A stretch of 6,221 nt of DNA from Leclercia sp. UBA7405 (GTDB taxonomy: Bacteria; Pseudomonadota; Gammaproteobacteria; Enterobacterales; Enterobacteriaceae), in assembly GCA_002469605.1 (NCBI GenBank), contig DKMV01000239.1:629-6849 (forward strand), given 5' to 3'. Positions 1 to 5,384 of the stretch are shown piece after piece. The notes beneath the pieces were generated by a model, which made no database searches, had not been told where the DNA came from, and was given only the letters and a program-made list of their open reading frames with translations. Within the stretch, counting starts at the first letter, position 1. The number at the start of each line of letters is the position of its first letter. The translations under genes were made by a program, and so were the position numbers.

Positions 1-251
1 TGATGATCGGTATTGAGATCGTTAAGCCGAACGAAGCCAAAGATCAGCTGGGCTGCTATCCGGCAGATGGCGACCTCTCTGCGCTGCTGCAGAAGAAATG
101 CTTCGAATCTGGTCTGATCCTTGAGCGCGGTGGTCGTCACGGCTGCGTGCTGCGTCTGCTGCCTTCCCTGCTGATTACCAATCAGGAGCTGGAAGTGTTC
201 CCCGACAAGTTCGAGCAGGCACTGCTGGCCGCTGACGTTCAGCCGGTTTAA
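1..251 (+). CDS. dat: Diaminobutyrate--2-oxoglutarate aminotransferase, C-terminal part (5' end outside window)
   Basis: This is the last 82 codons of a PLP-dependent class III aminotransferase. The reading frame is open at the left edge, so the ATG at base 3 is an internal methionine, not a start. The fragment opens with the MIGIEIV strand typical of the C-terminal domain of this class (usually preceded by RGL/RGM). It also has an ERGGRHGCVLRLLPSLLIT block at visible residues 41-59. By family analogy, Arg51 there would bind the alpha-carboxylate of the 2-oxoglutarate/glutamate partner. The PLP lysine lies outside the window. The known reaction of Dat is reversible transfer of an amino group between glutamate plus aspartate 4-semialdehyde and L-2,4-diaminobutyrate plus 2-oxoglutarate. 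The substrate assignment rests mainly on the ddc gene 16 bases downstream, the usual dat-ddc pair; the fragment alone would only say class III aminotransferase. Confidence 0.86.
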   Translation, partial: MIGIEIVKPNEAKDQLGCYPADGDLSALLQKKCFESGLILERGGRHGCVLRLLPSLLITNQELEVFPDKFEQALLAADVQPV

Positions 252-253
252 GT

Positions 254-257
254 GGAG
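254..257 (+). promoter_or_regulatory. Ribosome binding site of ddc
   Basis: GGAG lies 10 bases before the ATG at 268, within the 16-base gap after the dat stop codon. The spacing is slightly long but usable, and no other in-frame start with a better site is nearby. There is no room for a separate promoter in the gap, so ddc is most likely read from the dat transcript. Confidence 0.6.
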
Positions 258-267
258 CGGGATTAAA

Positions 268-1734
268 ATGTCTGAATTAAATCCGATCCTCGCGGGTTCG
301 GCGCAGAGCATCGAAGCCTACCAGCAGGTGATTGAGCAGAGCAGCAAAGCGGTCGTCGAGTGGCTGAAGCAGCCTGAGATGTATCAGGGTAAAACCGTCG
401 CAGAACTGCGTGAGCGTATCGCGCTGGACTTCAACCCGACCGGCCTGGGCAACCAGGCCGCCATCGAGCGCGCGGTCGAGTTCTTCCTGAAAGACAGCCT
501 GGCGGTACATCATCCGCAGTGCGTGGCGCACCTGCACTGCCCGAGCCTGGTGGTAAGCCAGGCGGCGGAGATCATGATCAACGCCACCAACCAGAGCATG
601 GACTCCTGGGACCAGAGCCCGTCCGCCACCATTATCGAGATGAAACTGATCGAATGGCTGCGTACGCAGGTGGGTTACCAGGCCGGCGACGCGGGCGTCT
701 TCACGAGCGGCGGCACCCAGAGCAACCTGATGGGCCTGATGCTGGCGCGCGATGCCTTCTTCGCCCGCCAGGGTCACTCTGTCCAGCAGGACGGGCTGAC
801 GGGCGATATCCGTAAGATCCGCGTGCTCTGCTCCGACAGCGCCCACTTCTCCGTGCAGAAGAACATGGCGCTGATGGGACTCGGCTACCAGTCCGTTATC
901 CAGGTGCAGACCGACGAGTGCGCCCGCATGGATCTTAACGATCTGCAGGCGAAGCTGGCCCGCTGCAAAGCCAACGGCGAGCAGGTGATGGCGATTGTTG
1001 CCACCGCCGGCACCACCGATGCAGGCGCCATTGACCCGCTGCGCGCGATCGCCGAACTGGCGAAAGAGCAGCAGATCTGGGTTCACGTGGATGCGGCATG
1101 GGGCGGCGCCCTGCTGCTGTCGGAAAAACATCGTGACTATCTCGACGGCATTGAGCTGGTTGATTCCGTGACGCTGGACTTCCACAAGCAGTACTTCCAG
1201 ACCATCAGCTGCGGCGCGTTCCTGCTGAAAGAGGCGCGTCACTATGAGCTGATGCGTTATCAGGCGGCGTACCTGAACTCTGAGTTTGACGAAGAGCAAG
1301 GCGTACCGAACCTGGTCTCCAAATCGCTGCAGACCACCCGTCGCTTCGACGCCCTGAAGCTGTGGATGAGCCTGGAAGCGCTGGGTCTGAAGAAGTATGC
1401 GGAAATCATCGATCACGGTGTGACCATGGCGCAGGACGTTGCGGCCTGGATCGAAAGCCACGATGCGCTGGAGCTGGTGATGAAGCCGCAGCTGGCGAGC
1501 GTGCTGTTCCGCTTCCGCCCGCAGGCGGCAATGGACGATGCGGCGGTTGCGCTGCTGAACCAGAAGATTGGCGATGCGCTGCTGGAGTCCGGACGTGCGA
1601 ACGTCGGCGTCACCGAGCACAACGGCGTGACCTGCCTGAAGCTGACGCTGCTGAACCCAACCGTGACCCTGGAGGATGTTAAAGTCCTGCTGTCGCTGGT
1701 TGAGCGCACGGCGCACGAGATTCTGGCGAAGTAA
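268..1734 (+). CDS. ddc: L-2,4-diaminobutyrate decarboxylase (PLP group II decarboxylase)
   Basis: A complete 488-residue cytoplasmic enzyme of the glutamate/aromatic amino-acid decarboxylase superfamily. It removes CO2 from L-2,4-diaminobutyrate to give 1,3-diaminopropane, the second step of the pathway begun by Dat. Visible hallmarks in order: the phosphate-binding stretch FTSGGTQSN (145-153); His193 in SDSAHFS, expected to stack on the PLP ring; the block ATAGTTDAGAIDP (245-257); HVDAAWGG (273-280), whose Asp275 should pair with the pyridine nitrogen; and DFHK (304-307), whose Lys307 should form the Schiff base. The N-terminal part contains HHPQCVAHLHCPSL (81-94), typical of the bacterial diaminobutyrate decarboxylase branch. 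Length is normal and no catalytic residue is missing. It lies 16 bases after dat and ends just before a strong terminator. A neighbouring siderophore gene would suggest another role, but none is visible. A related decarboxylase specificity cannot be fully excluded. Confidence 0.96.
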   Translation: MSELNPILAGSAQSIEAYQQVIEQSSKAVVEWLKQPEMYQGKTVAELRERIALDFNPTGLGNQAAIERAVEFFLKDSLAVHHPQCVAHLHCPSLVVSQAAEIMINATNQSMDSWDQSPSATIIEMKLIEWLRTQVGYQAGDAGVFTSGGTQSNLMGLMLARDAFFARQGHSVQQDGLTGDIRKIRVLCSDSAHFSVQKNMALMGLGYQSVIQVQTDECARMDLNDLQAKLARCKANGEQVMAIVATAGTTDAGAIDPLRAIAELAKEQQIWVHVDAAWGGALLLSEKHRDYLDGIELVDSVTLDFHKQYFQTISCGAFLLKEARHYELMRYQAAYLNSEFDEEQGVPNLVSKSLQTTRRFDALKLWMSLEALGLKKYAEIIDHGVTMAQDVAAWIESHDALELVMKPQLASVLFRFRPQAAMDDAAVALLNQKIGDALLESGRANVGVTEHNGVTCLKLTLLNPTVTLEDVKVLLSLVERTAHEILAK

Positions 1735-1740
1735 TATCAG

Positions 1741-1772
1741 GCCCGGCAGGCATCACCTGCCGGGCTTTTTTT
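1741..1772 (+). terminator. Rho-independent terminator of the dat-ddc operon
   Basis: A perfect 10-bp GC-rich stem (GCCCGGCAGG at 1741-1750, CCTGCCGGGC at 1756-1765) with a 5-base loop is followed by seven T residues at 1766-1772. It begins 6 bases after the ddc stop. The last two T residues are part of the scsD stop codon (TAA on the minus strand, 1771-1773), so the convergent genes are packed end to end. Read on the minus strand, the same stem is followed by CTGATATTA rather than a T run, so it should work well for ddc and poorly, if at all, as an intrinsic terminator for scsD. Confidence 0.92.
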
Positions 1773-2274
1773 ACATCCCCGCCCACCACAGACGAAGTTT
1801 CATCCCCCAGTAGCTGCTCCAGCCGGTCGTTGTTCCCGTTACCTCTCCTTTTGAAACAAATACCAGCGTTGGCGTCACGCTCACCTGCCACTCTTGCGCC
1901 AGTACCCCGCGCGGATCGTTGACCGTCGCCATGCTAAGCCCCTTTTTCGCCATCCACCCCGCAAGCCGGGCATCATCGCCCGAACGCAGCGCCACGCTGA
2001 GCACGTTCCCGCCCTCCTGCGTGAGTTTCTCCACCGCCGGTGTGGTGTAGCGGCAGATGGCACACCAGGTTGCCCAGACGTAGATCAAAAGCGGACGCTC
2101 TGCGCTAAGCGCGGCAATGCTTAGCTGTTCACCGTCGAGGGTCTGAACGGGCGCGGCGGAGAAGCTGGCCGGCAGCTCCGGCTTACGCAACCGGTCGACG
2201 CCCCACCCAATAACGATGGCAATAAGCAGCATCAGGAGGATTTCCCGCAGCCAGCGGCGCCATTTACCGCGCAT
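1771..2274 (-). CDS. scsD: ScsD, membrane-anchored thioredoxin-like protein of the copper-sensitivity suppressor locus
   Basis: A 167-residue protein with a basic N-terminus (RGKWRRWLR), one membrane segment at about residues 11-25, and a periplasmic thioredoxin-like domain of the TlpA/DsbE type. The redox motif is WATWCAIC, with Cys71 and Cys74. The cis-proline loop is VTPT, with Pro135. These show a thiol-disulfide oxidoreductase tethered to the outer face of the inner membrane. Its partner is not visible in the sequence; by family and position ScsB could reduce it, but that is inference. The ATG at 2274 overlaps the end of scsC by 11 bases and has no clear Shine-Dalgarno sequence, so translation is probably coupled to scsC. 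It is the last gene of the locus and converges on ddc with 36 bases between the two stop codons. Taken alone it could be called a generic TlpA-like protein; the scsBCD order makes ScsD firm. Confidence 0.93.
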   Translation of the reverse strand: MRGKWRRWLREILLMLLIAIVIGWGVDRLRKPELPASFSAAPVQTLDGEQLSIAALSAERPLLIYVWATWCAICRYTTPAVEKLTQEGGNVLSVALRSGDDARLAGWMAKKGLSMATVNDPRGVLAQEWQVSVTPTLVFVSKGEVTGTTTGWSSYWGMKLRLWWAGM

Positions 2275-2863
2275 CGGCTTTCGCCAGCTGGGCTTTCACC
2301 AGCGCCTCCAGATCCGCCTGCGAAATGGCGCCGGCGACCATTTCATCCCCGATGATGGTGGCGGGTGTGCCCTGAATATTCAGCACCTGCGACAGAATCA
2401 GGTTCATCTGTACGCTCTCCTGGCTCTGCCCGTCGGGCTTGATATCGGCCGTAGCGGTTTTTTGCTGCGCGGCCAGAATGGAGGCCGCGTCGTGGTTGCC
2501 TTTTTTGCTCATCAGCCGCTGGTGCAAGGCCCAGAAGCTTTCTGGCCGGGTGCGCCAGGCGGTCAGCGCCACTCTGGCCGAGGCTATTGAGCTTTCTCCG
2601 CGAAACGGCAGCAGCTTCACAATCAACTGCACGTCCGGATTTTCCCGGACGACTTTCTCCAGCATAGGATCGAATTTCTTGCACCAGGGGCAGTTGTAAT
2701 CCGTGAAGCTAACGATGGTCAGACGAGGCTTTGCTGCGCCCGTGCGCGGACTGTTGGGATCGTTGAAGATCAGCTCCATCAGCTGCTGATTCGGGTCGGG
2801 CTGCTGCTCTGCCATGCTCAGGGTAGAAAAACAGAAGAGTAAAAATAGCATCCAGTAACGCAT
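2264..2863 (-). CDS. scsC: ScsC, soluble periplasmic DsbA/DsbG-like thiol-disulfide protein
   Basis: A 199-residue precursor with a signal peptide (hydrophobic residues about 4-16, likely cleaved after SMA at residue 18). It is followed by a thioredoxin fold with an inserted helical domain, as in DsbA-type proteins. The active site FTDYNCPWC places Cys58 and Cys61 around Pro-Trp, and the cis-proline loop is GTPATIIGD with Pro167. In the Scs system this protein is the periplasmic substrate of ScsB, which keeps it reduced; it is tied to protection of envelope thiols and copper tolerance. Only about 25 residues lie between signal peptide and fold. That is too short for the long N-terminal trimerisation stalk known in Proteus ScsC, so a monomer as in Salmonella is expected (inference). 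Its ATG overlaps the scsB stop by one base (TAATG) and it has a good ribosome binding site inside scsB. Confidence 0.94.
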   Translation of the reverse strand: MRYWMLFLLFCFSTLSMAEQQPDPNQQLMELIFNDPNSPRTGAAKPRLTIVSFTDYNCPWCKKFDPMLEKVVRENPDVQLIVKLLPFRGESSIASARVALTAWRTRPESFWALHQRLMSKKGNHDAASILAAQQKTATADIKPDGQSQESVQMNLILSQVLNIQGTPATIIGDEMVAGAISQADLEALVKAQLAKADAR

Positions 2864-4866
2864 TAACGATCTCCTTTGGCGGCGCGCAGGGCGCTCAGCA
2901 CATCTTCACGGCTTAACAGCGCAGGCAATATTTTCCCCTGCGGTAGCGCCGGACCATAAACCTGATTAAAGGGCACGGCCGCGCTCTGGCGGCGAGTGAG
3001 GAACTGCGTGATGCTGTCGGACGGACGGCTCCAGTCCCCGCGCAGCGCTACGACGTCCGGCGCGCTCAGCGCCTGCTGGACGTCATCCCGCAGCAGCACG
3101 TTGTATTTATTGGCTTTACAGGTCACGCACCAGTCGGCGGTGACATCAACAAAGACCCGTTTGTTCGCGGCCAGCGCCCCGGCGATGGCCTGCTCGCTCA
3201 GCGGCTGCCAGGGAATGCGATCCTGCACCAGCCCACCGGTTTTCGCGAAGAGCTGCCAGTAACCGAACGCGGCAAGCAGCGCCAGCCCGGCGGCGCCGAG
3301 GGCGACGGGCCTGGTATAGCGCCGCAGTACGGCCAGCAACAGCAGTAAGCCAGCACCCATCGCCACTGCCCAGGCCGCCCTGCCGATATGGAGCGCCAGC
3401 AGCGAGAAGAGCCACAACGCCGACCCCAGCAGCATCAGCCCCAGCAGCAGGCGGACAATGTTCATCCAGCGTCCGGGACGCGGCAGGCGCTGCGCCAGTC
3501 CCGGCCAGGCGGCGATAGCCAGCCACGGCAGACTCATGCCGATCCCCATGGCGAGGAAAATACCCCACAGCTGGGGTAGCGGCGCCACCAGCGCCGCCGA
3601 CACGGCGGCCCCCATGAAGGGCGCGGTACAGGGTGTGGCAAGCAGGGTGGCAAAGGCCCCCTGACAAAAATGGCCGGCAAGGCCATTGCCGCCGCGCGTC
3701 GCCAGCAGGGTATTGAGCCCCGACGGCAGGCGGAACTCATACAGCCCCAGCAGGCTGGCGCTGAAAAGCACCATTACCAGCGCCATCACGGCGATAAACC
3801 ACGGGTTCTGGAACTGGATCCCCCAGCCCAGCGCCTGATTGCTGATGCGCAGCAGGGTCATCATCAGCGCCAGTGCGAGAAACGACGTCAGGATCCCCGC
3901 CACCGAGGCAAGAAACTGCCCGCGCACGCGCCGGCGTGCCAGCCCTTCCACCTGCAGCACCGAACCGAGCTTCATGGCCAGCACCGGCAGCACGCAGGGC
4001 ATCAGGTTGAGAATAAACCCGCCCAGAACCGCCATTCCTAGCAACGTCCACAGGGAGAGCGCAGCGGCAGATGCCTCATCGATAACGATCTGGCTCTGCT
4101 GGGCAAGACCGGCATCCGCCAGCACCAGCGACAGCGGCTGGCCGCGCAGATTGGGCGCCCCTTCGCCCCAGCCGTCGGTCACCGGTACAGTGGCGGTAAG
4201 GGTATTGCCATTCACCTTTATCACCGGGCGGGCAAAATTCGCCTCCTCCGGGTAATCCAGAAAGAGCGCCGGTTTCTGCCATCCGGCCTCACGGGTGGCG
4301 GTGACGGTTAGTTTACCCGGGGCAGCGGCCGCCGTTAGCGCTGAGGTTAGCCCGTCGGCGCGCGGCACGGTGCCCATCGCTCTGGTGAAGTCGTAGGCAA
4401 AAGCGCTGTCGGCCGGCGAATTCATATCCAGCGAGAAGGGGTAGTCGGTCAGGATACAGACGTCGCTACAGGTCGAGAGCGTGAGCACGCCAGAGAGCCT
4501 GGCGGGAAGGTTGCCCGTCAGCACCAGCGGGAAGGTGATATTGCCCTGATACCCCTGGGTGGTAATTCCCGCCACCTCAAAGCGACGGGGCGTGGGCCAG
4601 TGCCACTGCATCGCCACCGGCGTGTGCCAGACAACAGAGGGGGCGATCCCGCCCTCTCCGGGCGATCGCCAGTAGGTTTTCCACCCCTTTTCCAGGGCGA
4701 CGTCCAGCAACAGATGGGTTTCTGCACCTGTTGCAGCCTGCCCGCGCAGGCGCACGCTGGCGTGATCGTTATCGGCGGCGCGCAGCCAGCCGCTGTCGGC
4801 GGCCCAGCCTGCGGGCAGCCACAGTAATGCCAGGCAGAGCAGAAGCTGCCTGAAAACAGTAAACAT
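2863..4866 (-). CDS. scsB: ScsB, DsbD-like transmembrane thiol electron transporter
   Basis: A complete 667-residue inner-membrane protein built from three redox modules. After a signal peptide (about 1-23) comes a large periplasmic domain to about residue 265, with a Cys133-SDV-Cys137 pair. Then follows a polytopic membrane domain (about 270-540) whose paired motifs LNLMPCVLPVLAMK and LLATPCTAPFMG place Cys291 and Cys413, the DsbD-type membrane cysteines. The C-terminal periplasmic thioredoxin domain has TADWCVTCK (Cys580, Cys583) and a cis-proline at VPF (Pro632). By family, reducing power from cytoplasmic thioredoxin moves through the membrane pair to the C-terminal domain, then to the N-terminal domain and on to ScsC. 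The long N-terminal domain separates it from classical DsbD. Start choice: the ATG at 4866 gives the signal peptide and has GGAG at 4874-4877, 7 bases upstream. All expected cysteines are present; Cys401 is an extra one near the second membrane motif. Confidence 0.95.
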   Translation of the reverse strand: MFTVFRQLLLCLALLWLPAGWAADSGWLRAADNDHASVRLRGQAATGAETHLLLDVALEKGWKTYWRSPGEGGIAPSVVWHTPVAMQWHWPTPRRFEVAGITTQGYQGNITFPLVLTGNLPARLSGVLTLSTCSDVCILTDYPFSLDMNSPADSAFAYDFTRAMGTVPRADGLTSALTAAAAPGKLTVTATREAGWQKPALFLDYPEEANFARPVIKVNGNTLTATVPVTDGWGEGAPNLRGQPLSLVLADAGLAQQSQIVIDEASAAALSLWTLLGMAVLGGFILNLMPCVLPVLAMKLGSVLQVEGLARRRVRGQFLASVAGILTSFLALALMMTLLRISNQALGWGIQFQNPWFIAVMALVMVLFSASLLGLYEFRLPSGLNTLLATRGGNGLAGHFCQGAFATLLATPCTAPFMGAAVSAALVAPLPQLWGIFLAMGIGMSLPWLAIAAWPGLAQRLPRPGRWMNIVRLLLGLMLLGSALWLFSLLALHIGRAAWAVAMGAGLLLLLAVLRRYTRPVALGAAGLALLAAFGYWQLFAKTGGLVQDRIPWQPLSEQAIAGALAANKRVFVDVTADWCVTCKANKYNVLLRDDVQQALSAPDVVALRGDWSRPSDSITQFLTRRQSAAVPFNQVYGPALPQGKILPALLSREDVLSALRAAKGDR
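2871..2876 (-). promoter_or_regulatory. Ribosome binding site of scsC inside the scsB 3' end
   Basis: AAGGAG on the minus strand lies 7 bases before the scsC ATG, within the last codons of scsB. Together with the TAATG stop-start overlap it suggests termination-reinitiation, and a high ScsC yield compared with ScsD, which lacks such a site. Confidence 0.7.
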
Positions 4867-4880
4867 AGATTTTCTCCGTA

Positions 4881-4920
4881 AGTGATTAATTAACCTGTAA
4901 AAAGCAGGCGGTTAATCACT
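4881..4920. repeat. Imperfect inverted repeat (hairpin) between scsA and scsB
   Basis: Perfect 9-base arms AGTGATTAA (4881-4889) and TTAATCACT (4912-4920) flank a small asymmetric internal loop. Inside it is a second 4-bp stem, CCTG (4894-4897) with CAGG (4905-4908), closed by a 7-base loop. On the transcribed minus strand it begins at the scsA stop codon (TGA, 4918-4916) and ends 3 bases before the ribosome binding site of scsB. It lacks a T run, so it does not look like a standard terminator. It could be an mRNA processing or stability element that sets scsA apart from scsBCD, or a DNA operator; the sequence alone does not decide. Confidence 0.6.
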
Positions 4921-5260
4921 CACGGAAGACGCACAATCGCAAATGTACCCGGAGTCGGGGCGGGGAGATAACGCGGGGAGGCCAGCGCCGCTGACGCCGT
5001 ACCGGTTGAGCGGCGAGCACCACCATCAGCAGTGCCAGGGCAAACAGCGCCCCTTCAAACATAATAGGCGGCGCGGCCAGCAGGGATTTGGCGCTAAGCT
5101 CGCAAGGGGTTACGGGGGCTTCTGCATCTGATTGCTGCGACGCGACCGTGGGCTGGAGCGTGAGCGCGTGCAGGCTCGCCATGCGCTGGGCGGAGCAAAC
5201 TAACACCACCAGACATGCCAGCACTACCAGAAGAATCGCTTTCCGCTGCCGTTTAATCAT
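4916..5260 (-). CDS. scsA: ScsA, small membrane protein of the copper-sensitivity suppressor locus
   Basis: A 114-residue protein from the ATG at 5260, or 115 from the adjacent ATG at 5263. It has a basic N-terminus (KRQRK), a hydrophobic segment at about 8-24, and a polar stretch of about 40 residues containing TPCELSAKSL (Cys53). A second hydrophobic segment lies at about 66-84, followed by a strongly basic tail rich in Arg and Pro (about 86-114). The charge pattern predicts both ends in the cytoplasm and a periplasmic loop holding Cys53. Cys16 and Cys22 sit in the first membrane segment. I recognise it from its place directly before scsB and from its size, which match ScsA of Salmonella. 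No enzyme motif is visible and the biochemical role is not established. The frame stays open upstream to 5434, but those codons overlap the kinase gene and its terminator and are not protein-like. AGGGG at 5266-5270 supports the ATG at 5260. Confidence 0.84.
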   Translation of the reverse strand: MIKRQRKAILLVVLACLVVLVCSAQRMASLHALTLQPTVASQQSDAEAPVTPCELSAKSLLAAPPIMFEGALFALALLMVVLAAQPVRRQRRWPPRVISPPRLRVHLRLCVFRE

Positions 5261-5265
5261 CATCA

Positions 5266-5270
5266 CCCCT
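5266..5270 (-). promoter_or_regulatory. Ribosome binding site of scsA (decides the start)
   Basis: AGGGG on the minus strand is followed by TG and two in-frame ATG codons in tandem. It is 5 bases from the second ATG (5260) and only 2 from the first (5263), so the second is the more likely start. The difference is one residue. Confidence 0.6.
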
Positions 5271-5285
5271 GTATTCAGGTCGGTT

Positions 5286-5313
5286 ATCTTAACGGGCTTT
5301 ATACATTTGGCAA
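5286..5313 (-). promoter_or_regulatory. Candidate sigma-70 promoter of the scs locus
   Basis: On the minus strand TTGCCA (5313-5308) and TAAGAT (5291-5286) are separated by 16 bases. This would give a leader of about 19 bases before scsA. A competing reading is TTTACA (5328-5323) with TATAAA (5303-5298) at a long 19-base spacing. The region is AT-rich compared with its surroundings and lies downstream of the kinase terminator, so some promoter here is expected. Which hexamers are used cannot be told from sequence. Confidence 0.45.
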
Positions 5314-5340
5314 TCAGATTGCTGTAAAGAAGTTCGGGGG

Positions 5341-5377
5341 TAAAGAAAAGGCCGCTGCCCCTCAGCAGGGGCAGCGG
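5341..5377 (-). terminator. Rho-independent terminator after the tyrosine kinase gene
   Basis: On the minus strand a perfect 11-bp stem (CCGCTGCCCCT at 5352-5362 paired with AGGGGCAGCGG at 5367-5377, 4-base loop) is followed by CCTTTTCTTTA at 5351-5341. It starts 7 bases after the kinase stop codon. It separates the kinase operon from the scs locus and implies that the kinase is the last gene of its operon and that scsA needs its own promoter. Confidence 0.9.
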
Positions 5378-5384
5378 TATCAGG

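Noticed and set aside
277..1716. A 479-codon open frame antisense to ddc.
   Set aside because: Its codons are in exact register with ddc, so its stops could come only from TTA, CTA or TCA codons in ddc, which this GC-rich gene avoids. The product is rich in Arg, Gln and His with no recognisable domain, while ddc has all its catalytic motifs.
3388..4255. Several plus-strand open frames opposite scsB (e.g. 3670-4041 and 3839-4255).
   Set aside because: They are low-complexity Arg/Gln/His/Pro-rich shadows of a GC-rich gene without ribosome binding sites or domains.
4870..4945. A separate promoter for scsB at the end of scsA.
   Set aside because: TTGCGA is present near 4940 on the minus strand but no convincing -10 hexamer follows at a usable spacing.
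5200..5260. ScsA as a lipoprotein with its lipid on Cys16 or Cys22.
   Set aside because: The residues before each cysteine do not make a proper lipobox, and the hydrophobic stretch continues past Cys16, which fits a membrane anchor better.
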